A stretch of DNA of 64,000 bases from positions 1-64,000 of the forward strand of contig CAVWIS010000021.1 of assembly GCA_963755055.1 (NCBI GenBank). The letters are read 5' to 3'. Shown one piece after another: positions 1 through 8,174 of the stretch. Under the pieces are notes generated by a model that was not told where the DNA came from, did no database searches, and was given only the letters and a program-made list of their open reading frames with translations. The number at the start of each line of letters is the position of its first letter. The stretch's first letter is position 1. The translations under genes were made by a program, and so were the position numbers. Origin of the DNA: AP-16 sp963755055 (GTDB lineage: Bacteria; Pseudomonadota; Alphaproteobacteria; Rhizobiales; Xanthobacteraceae).

Positions 1-1
1 A

Positions 2-541
2 CAGCTGCAGCTTCTAAAGGAGGCTGTTCCCGGGGCGTCGCGGGTGGCCGTTCTCGGGAATCCGGCCAATCCAGCCACGGAGTATCGGCTGCGAGCGTTG
101 CAGGCCGCGGCACGAACGTCAGGCGTGATGCTTCTATCGCTCGATGTGCGCACGCCCCCCGAGCACGAGAACGCTTTCGCGGTAATGGCCCAGATGCACG
201 CTGATGCGTTCATCGACATGCTCGGTGGGGCAGACCGCAGCAATTCCGCGACGACAGGACGCGTCTTGCAGTTGGCAATGAGACACCGTTTGCCGGCGAT
301 CTACCAATCAGATGATTTTGTGGCCGAAGGCGGTCTCATGTCCTATGGGCCGAGTCTGACTGATGCGTTCAGACAAGCCGCCACCTACGTGGACAAGATC
401 CTGAACGGCGCAAAGCCTGCTGATCTTCCAGTCGAGCAGCCGACCAAGTTCCGGCTGGTGATCAATCTCAAGACTGCGAAGGCGCTCGGCCTGACGATCC
501 CCAACTCGCTGCTGGTCGGGACGGATCAGGTGATCGAATGA
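2..541 (+). CDS. ABC transporter substrate-binding protein (ABC_sub_bind/TrpX-like), 5' end outside window
   Basis: The reading frame is open from base 2, so the true start lies before the window; only the last ~179 codons are here. The visible part has the family pattern: a leucine/lysine run then SRVAVLGNP, the FVAEGGLMSYGPS loop, a YVDKILNGAKPADLPVEQP segment and the closing KTAKALGLTIP...DQVIE tail. The proteins at 48856-49854 and 54854-55843 share these blocks, so this is one of three paralogues. The family is periplasmic and lipoprotein- or Tat-exported; ligands are mostly unknown. No permease or ATPase gene follows. A GTG at 44 is an internal codon, not a credible start, because homology continues upstream of it. 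Confidence 0.85.
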   Translation, partial: QLQLLKEAVPGASRVAVLGNPANPATEYRLRALQAAARTSGVMLLSLDVRTPPEHENAFAVMAQMHADAFIDMLGGADRSNSATTGRVLQLAMRHRLPAIYQSDDFVAEGGLMSYGPSLTDAFRQAATYVDKILNGAKPADLPVEQPTKFRLVINLKTAKALGLTIPNSLLVGTDQVIE

Positions 542-560
542 AGCTGGCCAGCTTCCGTTC

Positions 561-636
561 CTGGCACAAGGCCGACCCCACCCGGTTTGGCCCGACACAG
601 GTCCGGTCCCTGGGGTAAGCCGGGCCCGTGCGAGGC
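561..636. repeat. Dispersed repeat, copy 1 (3' of binding-protein gene)
   Basis: About 75 bp beginning GGCACAAGGCCGACCCCACC, closely matched at 49881-49955 and, for its first ~30 bases, at 59969-59999. Copies 1 and 2 start 20-27 bases after the stop of paralogous ABC_sub_bind genes. It contains arms ACCCCA (575-580) and TGGGGT (611-616), repeated at 49895-49900 and 49930-49935, so it could fold and act as a transcript end; that role is inference. Confidence 0.7.
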
Positions 637-671
637 AGACCGTCGACGCGACCGGCGCTCCCGCTGTGACC

Positions 672-1079
672 CTAAGCGGCTGCTCGCACTTGCACGGGAA
701 CGCCTTGTCGCAACGAGTTGATCGCCATACACGCGACCTTCGCTTGCTCGATAATGCTCTTAGCGCTTGACCCATCGAGCCTCTCGCAGCGGACGATCAT
801 AGTTGCAGCGGTCGCCAGTATCGGATCACCTTCGAGCTGAACCGTGACCGAGACTGAGACTCTCCCCAACTCAACACCGGTAGCGTGGGCGACGTACCGC
901 AGGTCGTTACAAAAACAGCCACCGATCGTAAGTGCGAGAAGTTGCGCCCCGTTGAATCCGAGACCGCGGCCACCTGCGCGGCCTTCAGGTCTGTCGACGA
1001 CGGCGGTGTGAGCTCCAACCCAGCCAAGCGCTGCCTCCGTGCCTGCTATGTTTCGCAACTCGACCGTGACAGACGACAT
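672..1079 (-). CDS. OsmC family peroxide-resistance-like protein
   Basis: A 135-residue protein of the OsmC/Ohr fold, which reduces organic hydroperoxides or acyl substrates through a cysteine pair. The core GFNGAQLLALTIGGCFCNDL places candidate reactive cysteines at 55 and 57, with a second conserved cysteine at 117 in VACMAINSLRQGVPV, the usual OsmC spacing. The frame opens further upstream (to 1184), but the ATG at 1079 is preceded by GGAGG five bases away and gives the normal family length, so I use it. It faces the binding-protein gene tail to tail and looks monocistronic. Substrate cannot be told from sequence. Confidence 0.8.
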   Translation of the reverse strand: MSSVTVELRNIAGTEAALGWVGAHTAVVDRPEGRAGGRGLGFNGAQLLALTIGGCFCNDLRYVAHATGVELGRVSVSVTVQLEGDPILATAATMIVRCERLDGSSAKSIIEQAKVACMAINSLRQGVPVQVRAAA

Positions 1080-1352
1080 TGCGGCCTCCGTGGGGAACAT
1101 GCCGGTATCCGGCATCGTCACCTTAGCCCAGGCTGCTTCATACGTCTCGTGGTGTCGGTCGCTGACGAACACTGCGAAAGGCATCGCCGGCCGGCGGGTC
1201 GCTTGCGCGGGTACTCCGGCCCTGAAATGCTCGCTGGGGGCCTTTCTCAGTGTGACCTGTAGCTGACTCCGTTATGAGCCATTCGCTCCCTGCAAGTTGA
1301 CGCTCTGTCGGCTTGGTGCTTTGCTCGCCTGAAGCGAGCAACGGCGGGGGCG

Positions 1353-1769
1353 ATGGTGCCGCGCAGACCACCTGTCACGACGGCGAACAGCACCGCGATG
1401 CGCGGGGCGCTGGATCGCGCCCGGCAGCGGCTGGTCCCCAAGCTCAAAGCCGCCGGGTATGCCGGCGTCCGCGCGCGGGTTCAGCTCGCCATCAGCGAGG
1501 CGTGGGGACGGCGGCTTGCGATGGAGCTCGACCGCGGCACGCCACATCACGACATCGCCGCCGCGTTTGGCGAGGCCCTGCCCGATCTGCTGGCCGGCGT
1601 GGTGCTGAGCCTCTATGCAGACGAGCGCACGCCCGAGCAAATGTCGGAAATCGCGCACGATCTAATCAAGACCGCGTGGGCACGAACCATCCAGGATCTG
1701 ATGAATTATGATCGGGGCGATCCGCTGGAGCGCATCGCTTACCAGGACGCCGGAGCGGGTCACGCGTGA
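1353..1769 (+). CDS. Hypothetical protein, alpha-helical
   Basis: A 138-codon frame with strong GC third positions, which supports coding against the overlapping +1 frame at 1313-1711. The sequence is rich in Arg, Ala and Leu and looks mostly helical (for example RARQRLVPKLKAAGYAGVRA and the segment from DIAAAFGEAL to the C terminus), with no signal peptide or membrane span. I do not recognise a family. ATG 1353 has a G-rich stretch upstream but no clean Shine-Dalgarno; a later ATG at 1398 is possible. Confidence 0.5.
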   Translation: MVPRRPPVTTANSTAMRGALDRARQRLVPKLKAAGYAGVRARVQLAISEAWGRRLAMELDRGTPHHDIAAAFGEALPDLLAGVVLSLYADERTPEQMSEIAHDLIKTAWARTIQDLMNYDRGDPLERIAYQDAGAGHA

Positions 1770-1854
1770 TTTCCAACGCACGCGACCCAGTGCTCCCGCT
1801 GTGGGGACATCGAACATTTCCCGATGCTGTGCGCCCGTTTTGTACAATTACCGG

Positions 1855-2235
1855 ATGGGGTTGAGGGTGGGTAGGAACATATTGCGGGTTGGGGCGACTG
1901 CCTTTGTCCTGGGTGCCTTGACCGTATACGCCGCCTGGGCAGCCGATGGCGCTGCACGCAAGGTCCCGCATTGGCGTGCGGTTGCGAGCGCGCCAGACGA
2001 CGTACGCCACAATGCCGGACGCTTTCGCTTTGTCTGCGATCGGAAGGGGAAACGCTGCACCTGGGTCGATCGGACCCGCGCTCTCACCGAGGGCTATTCC
2101 CCGCACGGTTGGTTCGGCTACGATCCCACACAGTCTTCCGGCGGACATGCCTTCCCGTGCGGCGACCCGGAATACTACTGCTCGTACCAGCCCGAAATTG
2201 GCACTCAGCGCCAACCCAAGGCGCTGATTCGATAA
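1855..2235 (+). CDS. Hypothetical secreted protein
   Basis: A 126-residue protein with a typical signal peptide: basic start (MGLRVGRNILR), hydrophobic core, and a likely cleavage after AWA near residue 30. The mature part has four cysteines in two close pairs (FVCDRKGKRC and FPCGDPEYYC), which suggests disulphides in the periplasm. The frame is open upstream to 1708, but the region before 1855 would put 49 unlikely residues ahead of the signal sequence. Family unknown; small cysteine-paired exported proteins of this kind are common in Hyphomicrobiales. Confidence 0.6.
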   Translation: MGLRVGRNILRVGATAFVLGALTVYAAWAADGAARKVPHWRAVASAPDDVRHNAGRFRFVCDRKGKRCTWVDRTRALTEGYSPHGWFGYDPTQSSGGHAFPCGDPEYYCSYQPEIGTQRQPKALIR

Positions 2236-2627
2236 TCATGGACGTGCGCGCAGGCGATCGGCACCGGACGATTCGGTGATTAAGCAATTCGTCGAGCTCG
2301 AGGTTCTTTTGACCAAGGCGCGGTTGGTTGGGGTGCCGGATCGCGCGTCCTCCGCAGCGGCGAGCCAAGCCACCGAAGATGATCGCGCCGTCGCGGTGCA
2401 TGGGTGGCCGTAGTCCGCTTTCTGGCCAGTCCTGTCATCGGCAGCGCCAAGCCGGCAGGTCGGAGGGGCCGCCCTTGACCCGAACCGGAAATTGGCCGGG
2501 AAATAACCTCGCATTAGGTCGGTTGTACGCTGACCGCCGCAGTGCCCGTTCAGACGTTAGCAGTGCTTGGCCAGAAGGTGGTATATGAATGCCACTTCGC
2601 GCTCCTCGCACAACCGGAAACGAGGCT
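2236..2627. other. Intergenic, no gene seen
   Basis: About 390 bases without a credible coding frame. It contains GCCGCCCTTGACCCGAA (about 2467-2483), also present near 63748-63764, which may be part of a short dispersed repeat. Nothing else recognised. Confidence 0.5.
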
Positions 2628-3443
2628 ATGGACAAGATAACGGGTTTCGCGAGCGGTAATGGGACCAGCCTTTACTACGAAAAGGAGGGAACTGGGCCGG
2701 CTGTACTTTTCGTGGCCGGTTCGACTGGAGACGCCGGCAACTTCACGCGGACCGCCGACCTACTTGCTGGCGAGTTCACTGTCGTGACATACGACCGGCG
2801 TGGAAACTCCCGAAGCCCACGCCCGGTGGGCTGGACGACAACCTCGGTGAGCGAACAAGCCGACGACGCTGCCGCGCTGATTCTGGCGCTCGATCTCGCC
2901 CCAGCAATGGTATTCGGGGCCAGCGCGGGTGGGCCAATCGTTTTGGATTTGATGATTAGGCATCCTCGGCTCGTGCGAACGGGAATCCTTCAAGAGCCGT
3001 CAATATTTTCGGTGCTACCTGACCCGATGGCTGCGCTTGGGCCCCGTCGAGCACTAATCGAAGAGGCGCTCCCAACAAAAGGGCCCCAAGGAGCTATTAA
3101 GGCATTAATGCGTTTCTTGAATGATGATGCGGTCTTCGATGCGATACCACCGGACATCCTTGAGAGAATGCTCGGCAACGCGGACACGATTCTCAAGATT
3201 GAGGGCCCGGGTTTTGCCGGTTGGCAGCCGAAATCGGAGGACCTCATGAACCTCACTGTACCAATCACACTCGTGTTCGCCGCCGATACGCTGCCCGTCT
3301 ACAAACAAGTAACAAATTGGTTGGCCGAGCAACTCCGCGTCGAGCCGGTGATGGTCCCGGGGCGGCACGGCTTCTATTACTATCGGCCGCAAGACCTTGC
3401 GGAGGTGCTTCGGCCGATCCTGAAGGGTTCAGCGAAGACCTGA
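2628..3443 (+). CDS. Alpha/beta hydrolase
   Basis: A 271-residue single-domain alpha/beta hydrolase. The nucleophile elbow is FGASAGG with Ser99; the likely acid is Asp220 (VFAADT) and the base His247 (GRHGFYYY), giving a complete triad in the right order. The oxyanion segment FVAGSTGDAGN is near residues 28-38. ATG 2628 is chosen over an in-frame upstream start at 2589 because homology begins at MDKITGFASGNG and a GAGG lies just before it. Third-position GC is lower than in the core genes to the right, so the gene may have been acquired. Substrate unknown. Confidence 0.85.
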   Translation: MDKITGFASGNGTSLYYEKEGTGPAVLFVAGSTGDAGNFTRTADLLAGEFTVVTYDRRGNSRSPRPVGWTTTSVSEQADDAAALILALDLAPAMVFGASAGGPIVLDLMIRHPRLVRTGILQEPSIFSVLPDPMAALGPRRALIEEALPTKGPQGAIKALMRFLNDDAVFDAIPPDILERMLGNADTILKIEGPGFAGWQPKSEDLMNLTVPITLVFAADTLPVYKQVTNWLAEQLRVEPVMVPGRHGFYYYRPQDLAEVLRPILKGSAKT

Positions 3444-3809
3444 AGGTACCACTTCCGCTTATGGCACATCGCGACATGTTGCACTGCTGTGGCCGAGCGT
3501 CGCTGACGGGGCATTGCGGACACAGCTGGACCCGCAGCTTGCCCCGCCCCGGTCGCGATTGACACGCGGCAACCACCAAGTCGGCACCCTAAGAAAGGGC
3601 TTGCTCCGGCCCAGGCCTAGCGCGATCATCATGTTGTCACCGGCTGCCGGCTTCTCATCCTGATTGCCGCGCCGTTCTCATCTGCATTGTCGCGCTACGC
3701 CGACATCCTCCACATGCCGTCAGGTGCGTGAAGCTCACCGCGGGCAGGCAGGCGCTGAGATGCCTGTGCCTGGCGGACCTGGATGCGGCGTGCGGCACTT
3801 CCGGCAGCC
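3444..3809. other. Intergenic, no gene seen
   Basis: Between the hydrolase and the DUF5681-derived element there are ~365 bases with no supported gene on either strand. Confidence 0.45.
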
Positions 3810-3826
3810 CCTCCGTCGGCCCGGCT

Positions 3827-3859
3827 CGGCCGACCGGAGCGCCAACTCCTGGTCGGCCG
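3827..3859 (+). repeat. Inverted repeat at left edge of the deleted cassette
   Basis: Arms CGGCCGACC (3827-3835) and GGTCGGCCG (3851-3859) are perfectly complementary, with further pairing GGAG/CTCC inside the loop. The intact cassette has a less perfect version near 48550-48590. Confidence 0.55.
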
Positions 3860-3875
3860 GTTGCGTTTATAACCC

Positions 3876-3904
3876 TTGACAGTGTACTCGTTATATAGTA
3901 TATA
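3876..3904 (+). promoter_or_regulatory. Sigma-70-type promoter of the deleted cassette
   Basis: TTGACA (3876-3881), 17-base spacer, TATATA (3899-3904). The intact cassette has TTGACA-N17-TAATTC at the same place, so the promoter is conserved although the gene behind it is ruined here. Confidence 0.6.
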
Positions 3905-3937
3905 AACTCTTTTGAAAAACACTGGGAGACGGAAGAC

Positions 3938-4056
3938 ATGGACATTCGTCAAGGGCCAGAGCGGCGACCCGGCCGGACGGCCGATCGGCAGCCGCCACGA
4001 CGCTGGTCCGGCAACCCGACGGCATGGTCCTCGCCGAGAGGGTCGACGCAACCTGA
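3938..4056 (+). pseudogene. DUF5681 gene remnant
   Basis: The frame TFVKGQSGDPAGRPIGSR (from 3942) and the separate tail LVRQPDGMVLAERVDAT (stop 4054-4056) match the two ends of the 172-residue protein at 47947-48465. The middle ~130 codons are gone, the two ends are in different frames, and a small insertion after the ATG (3938) throws the start out of frame. The start codon of the following Lys/Thr-rich ORF is ACG here instead of ATG. Both genes of the cassette are therefore dead in this copy. Confidence 0.75.
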
Positions 4057-4285
4057 GCACGAATAACAAGGGAGCAACGCAAACAACGAATCTGACAACG
4101 AAACAACAAGCGGCGCAGGGCAGAAAGCCTGCATAGGTTGCAAAACAACGAGACGGCAGGAACAACGAATCTGCAACGGATCAAGCAGCCCGGTTCGGGC
4201 GACGCCGGCCTCGCGGGTGCGACAGACGGCCGACGACTTAGATGCCCGGACGAATGACAGACATCACGTCTTCACCACGCCCCCT

Positions 4286-7200
4286 CTACTCCGCCGCCAC
4301 CCGCGCCACCCGCCATTGCGCCAGCAGGGCGCGCAGCGCCGCGGGCTTCACCGGTTTGTTGAGCACCTGGATGGTGCGCTCGCGGGCATCATCGCCGACC
4401 TGCGGGCTGCGGTCCGCCGTGATCAGGATCGCCGGCAGGTCGCCGAGCCGCCAGCGCAGCTCGACGATGGCGTCGATGCCGTTGCCGGAATCCAGGTGGT
4501 AGTCGACCAGGAGGCCGCTCGGCCGCACCTTGGTCTCGACCAGCAGGGCCTGCGCGGTCTTCAGGTCGGGAGCCTTGAGCACCCGGCAGCCCCAGCTGCC
4601 GAGCAGCGTCTCCATGCCGTCGAGAATCGTCTCATCGTTGTCGATGACCAGCACCGCCATGTCGAGCTTGCCGGCCGCGACTTTGCGCGGCTCGCGGCGG
4701 CGCTGGGTGCTCGGCAGCGCCGGCGCCAGCGGCACCCGGACGGAGAAATGCGAGCCGCGGCCCAGCGTCGAGACGACCTCGACCTTGTGGCCGAGAACGC
4801 GGGCGATGCGCTCGACGATGGAGAGGCCGAGGCCGAGCCCGCGCGCCACTCTGGCGCCCTGGTCGAGCCGGTGGAACTCGCGAAAGATCGCGCGCTGCTT
4901 GCCCTGCGGCACGCCGATGCCGGTGTCGTAGACGTCGATGGTGAGCCTGCCGCCGCGCCGCCGGCAGCCGACCAGCACCCGGCCCTTCGGGGTATATTTC
5001 ACCGCATTGGACACGAGATTCTGCACCAGCCGGCGCAGCAGGCGGCGGTCGGAGCGCACCGCGAGCGAGCACGGCACGAAGCTGAGCTTAAGCCCCTTCT
5101 CGCGGGCGAGCGGGGCGAACTCGACCTCGATCTGGCGCATGAGCTCGTCGATGCGGAAGGCCGCGACCTCCGGCTTCATGGCGCCGGCGTCGAGCCGCGA
5201 GATGTCGAGCAGGGCGCCCAAAATGTCCTCCACCGCCTCCAGCGAGGCATCGACATTGGCGACCAGGCGGCTGTCGTCGCCGGCGCCGTGGCGCTCGACC
5301 AGGCTGGTGACGTAGAGCCTTGCGGCGTTGAGCGGCTGCAGGATGTCGTGGCTGGCGGCGGCGAGAAAGTGCGTCTTCGACAGGTTGGCTTCCTCGGCCT
5401 CGGCCTTGGCGCGCTCGAGCTCGGCATTGAGCCGGGTGAGCTCCTCGGTGCGCTCCTCGACGCGGCGCTCGAGGGCCTCGGCGGTCTCCACGCTGGGGGT
5501 GATGTCGGTGAGCGTGGTGACGATGCCGCCGTCGGGCATGCGGTTGCTGCGCACCTCGACGACCAGCCCGCGGTCGGCCAGACGCTCGAGGACCGGCTCG
5601 CTGCCCGCGGTGTAGCGCGCGATGCGATCCTGCATGAGATCCTCGACGCGGCCGGGACCGAGCGCGCCGTGCTCGGCGCAGTACCGCAGGATCTGCGCCA
5701 GGCCGATCCCGACGCGGGTGATCTCCGGCGGCAGGTCGAGAATTTCTCCATACTGCCGGTTCCAGCAGATCAGCTGCAGGTCCTTGTCGAACACCGCGAT
5801 GCCCTGCCTGACATGGTCGAGGGCGGTCTGCAGGATTTCCCGGTTGTACTGGATGGCCGCGTTGGCGTCGTCGAGCAGCTTCAGCGCCGCCTTGGTGGAC
5901 ACCGTCCGCTTGCGCAGGAGCAGCGACAGCACGAGCCGCGAGGAGGCGGCGCCGATCGCCGAGGCCAGCAGGAACTCGGCGTAGCGCAGCAGCTGGAAAT
6001 CGGCCTCCTGCTTGGGCTCAAGGCTCAGCCGCCGCGTCGCCGCGAAGCTTTCGAACGAGCTTCGCGTGCGTTCCTCGCCGATATAGCGGGCGACCGTCGC
6101 GGTCAGGTCCTCCACCGTCGCCGCCGAGCGCCAGCGCCGGAAGGTCGGCGTCATCGGGGCGAAATCCGACGGCACGAACAGGTTGGCCTGCAACCGCTCG
6201 ATCGCCGTCGGCGCCCGCTGCAGCGACAGCGCCACATAGGCTGCGACATTGACGGTCAGGCTCACGATCACGCCGTGCACCAGCGGCGCCAGATCGAGCC
6301 CGAGCAGTGCCTGCGGCCGCAGCGCAGCCAGGCCGAACGGGCCGTCGGTGACGACATGCGAATCGAGGATGCCGGCGGCGACGAAGCTCGGCATCAGCAG
6401 CGTGTAGGCCCAGACGACGATTCCCGACGTCATGCCGGCGATCGCGCCGCGCGCCGTGCCGCGCCGCCAGACCAGACCGATGAAGAACGCCGGCGCGAGC
6501 TGCGCGATCGCGGCAAACGACAACAGCCCGATCGCCGCGAGCTGCGCCTCGCCGGCCGAACGGTAGTACAGATAGGCGAGCACCAGGATGAGGAAGATCG
6601 CCAGCCGCCTGACCGTGAGCAGCAGCGCCCCGACGTCGGCCGAGCGGGAGATCAGCGACTCGCGCCGCTGCAGGACCAGCGGCACCACGAGGTGGTTCGA
6701 CACCATGATGGCGAGCGCCACGCACTCGACGATCACCATCGCGGTCGCCGCCGACAGCCCGCCGACGAAGGTCAACAGCGTGAGGAACTCGGCGCCGGCG
6801 GTGAGCGGCAGCGCCAGCACCACCATGTCGCTGTCGACCTCGCCGACCGGAAACGTCAGCAGGCCGGCGATCGCGATCGGGATGACGAACAGATTGATCA
6901 GCACCAGATAGAGCGGGAACAGCCAGGCGGCCCGCCGGATCGCCGTCTCGCTGTCGTTCTCGACCACGGCGACGTGGAACTGGCGCGGCAGCAGCAGGAC
7001 GGCGATGAACGACAAGAGCGTCATCACCACGAAGCTCCCGGTCTGCGGCACGCGACCGAGCACCGCCGCGGTGTCGGCCCGCTCCATCGCCTGGGAGAAC
7101 AGCGCGACCGGGCCGCCGAACATCGCGAAGGTCACGAAAATGCCCACCGCCAGGAAGGCCACCAGCTTGACGATCGATTCGGTGGCGATCGCCAGCATCA

Positions 7201-7777
7201 GCCCGTCCTGGTGCTCGGTGGCGTCGATCTGCCGCGTGCCGAACAGCACCGCGAAGGCCGCCATGGCCAGCGCGACGAACAGCGCGATGTCGCCGAGCGC
7301 CGGCTGGCTCATCCCGGTATTGACCGTGACGTGGCTGAGGATGGTGCCGAGCGAGCCGGACACCGCCTTGAGCTGCAGCGCGATGTAGGGGATGGTGCCG
7401 ACGATCGCGATCAGCGCCACGGTGGCGGCGACCGCCTGGTGCTTGCCGTAGCGCGAAGACAGGAAGTCGGCGATCGAGGTGATGTTCTGCGCCTTGGCGA
7501 GCCGCACGATGCGCACCATGAGCGGCGAGCACAGGCCGACCATCAGGATCGGGCCGATATAGATCGCGAGGAAATCGAAGCCGGTGCGCGCGGCGAGTCC
7601 GACCGAGCCGAAGAACGTCCACGAGGTGCAGTAGATCGCCAGCGACAGCGGATAGATCAGCGTCCGCACCCGGGCGTTGCGCCCGCGCGTGCGCAGGCGA
7701 TCGCCCCAGCTGGCCACGACGAACAGCAGGCCGATATAGCCGAGCGCGACCGCGATGACGATCCAGCCCTGGAGCAT
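4286..7777 (-). CDS. Hybrid histidine kinase with N-terminal solute-symporter domain
   Basis: A 1163-residue inner-membrane sensor. Residues ~1-570 form a multi-span sodium:solute symporter-like (SLC5) domain, starting MLQGWIVIAVALGYIGLLF and containing about a dozen hydrophobic segments. A PAS_7-like domain follows (~640-750: DHVRQGIAVFDKDLQLICWNRQY), a coiled coil (ERRVEERTEELTRLNAELERA), a HisKA box with phospho-acceptor His810 in SHDILQPLNAARLY, a HATPase domain (NLVSNAVKYT, YDTGIGVP, GLGLGLSI) and a C-terminal receiver with Asp1092 in LLVDYHLDSGNG and a late Lys. The architecture is that of CbrA/NahK-type kinases, which often sense or couple to nutrient uptake. ATG 7777 fits the family N terminus better than an open extension to 7879. 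No cognate regulator is adjacent. Confidence 0.9.
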   Translation of the reverse strand: MLQGWIVIAVALGYIGLLFVVASWGDRLRTRGRNARVRTLIYPLSLAIYCTSWTFFGSVGLAARTGFDFLAIYIGPILMVGLCSPLMVRIVRLAKAQNITSIADFLSSRYGKHQAVAATVALIAIVGTIPYIALQLKAVSGSLGTILSHVTVNTGMSQPALGDIALFVALAMAAFAVLFGTRQIDATEHQDGLMLAIATESIVKLVAFLAVGIFVTFAMFGGPVALFSQAMERADTAAVLGRVPQTGSFVVMTLLSFIAVLLLPRQFHVAVVENDSETAIRRAAWLFPLYLVLINLFVIPIAIAGLLTFPVGEVDSDMVVLALPLTAGAEFLTLLTFVGGLSAATAMVIVECVALAIMVSNHLVVPLVLQRRESLISRSADVGALLLTVRRLAIFLILVLAYLYYRSAGEAQLAAIGLLSFAAIAQLAPAFFIGLVWRRGTARGAIAGMTSGIVVWAYTLLMPSFVAAGILDSHVVTDGPFGLAALRPQALLGLDLAPLVHGVIVSLTVNVAAYVALSLQRAPTAIERLQANLFVPSDFAPMTPTFRRWRSAATVEDLTATVARYIGEERTRSSFESFAATRRLSLEPKQEADFQLLRYAEFLLASAIGAASSRLVLSLLLRKRTVSTKAALKLLDDANAAIQYNREILQTALDHVRQGIAVFDKDLQLICWNRQYGEILDLPPEITRVGIGLAQILRYCAEHGALGPGRVEDLMQDRIARYTAGSEPVLERLADRGLVVEVRSNRMPDGGIVTTLTDITPSVETAEALERRVEERTEELTRLNAELERAKAEAEEANLSKTHFLAAASHDILQPLNAARLYVTSLVERHGAGDDSRLVANVDASLEAVEDILGALLDISRLDAGAMKPEVAAFRIDELMRQIEVEFAPLAREKGLKLSFVPCSLAVRSDRRLLRRLVQNLVSNAVKYTPKGRVLVGCRRRGGRLTIDVYDTGIGVPQGKQRAIFREFHRLDQGARVARGLGLGLSIVERIARVLGHKVEVVSTLGRGSHFSVRVPLAPALPSTQRRREPRKVAAGKLDMAVLVIDNDETILDGMETLLGSWGCRVLKAPDLKTAQALLVETKVRPSGLLVDYHLDSGNGIDAIVELRWRLGDLPAILITADRSPQVGDDARERTIQVLNKPVKPAALRALLAQWRVARVAAE

Positions 7778-8002
7778 GGTTGGCCCAACTGCCGATCCGG
7801 CCTCGATCAGGCAACCTACCCCGCGCCGCAGCGGCCGCCTAGGGACCCCCGGGTGACTACGATAAGAGTTTACATTCACTCTCTACAGTGTTATGGTCCG
7901 CGGTGGATGCGGTGACGCCGTCGCGCCTCGTCGCCGGTGCCAAGCGGCGACCGGAGCTGCGGCGTGGTGCGGGCCGGTGTATCCCGGTTTTTCCCGAGCG
8001 GG

Positions 8003-8026
8003 TCGCCTGAAAAAACAGGTGATTTA
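8003..8026 (+). promoter_or_regulatory. Hairpin-containing direct repeat, copy 1
   Basis: TCGCCTGAAAAAACAGGTGATTTA-type motif; it contains CCTG-A6-CAGG (8006-8019). The same motif occurs at 8128-8151, 125 bases on, both ahead of the aminotransferase gene. Two near-identical palindromic sites in one intergenic region suggest operators for an unidentified regulator. Confidence 0.5.
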
Positions 8027-8127
8027 CAGGTGGGAAGGTGTGCAGGAGGACGATGAGCCGCCGAATTCACATCAGGTTCCGGGTCCCGCCCGCGAGCGGG
8101 CTGGCCGCATGCGGCCGCCGACCCGGC

Positions 8128-8151
8128 TCGCCTGAAAGAACAGGTGATTTA
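8128..8151 (+). promoter_or_regulatory. Hairpin-containing direct repeat, copy 2
   Basis: Differs from the copy at 8003-8026 by one base in the loop (CCTGAAAGAACAGG at 8131-8144) and ends 23 bases before the aminotransferase ATG, close enough to control transcription or translation of that gene. Confidence 0.5.
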
Positions 8152-8174
8152 TCTGGGACGATCCGGAGCATCGC

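Larger units (their letters stand above)
3810..4255 (+). mobile_element. Internally deleted derivative of the DUF5681 cassette
   Basis: This segment matches the cassette at 47761-48600 (opposite orientation) over its whole flanks: upstream hairpin region, promoter, ribosome site, first ~18 codons of the DUF5681 gene, its last ~15 codons, the Lys/Thr-rich second ORF and downstream CGACAG...GGCCGACGAC. About 390 bases of the DUF5681 gene are missing. The join lies at GGCAGC (3987-3992), and the intact copy carries this hexamer at both would-be breakpoints (complements at 48412-48417 and 48021-48026), which fits deletion between short direct repeats. It resembles a non-autonomous remnant, but no terminal inverted repeats or target duplications are obvious, so mobility is inference. 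Confidence 0.7.

Noticed and set aside
4217..7915. 1232-codon open frame on the plus strand opposite the hybrid kinase
   Set aside because: Antisense shadow of a GC-rich gene: Arg/His/Asp/Gln-rich with no domain, while the minus strand has a complete, motif-bearing protein.
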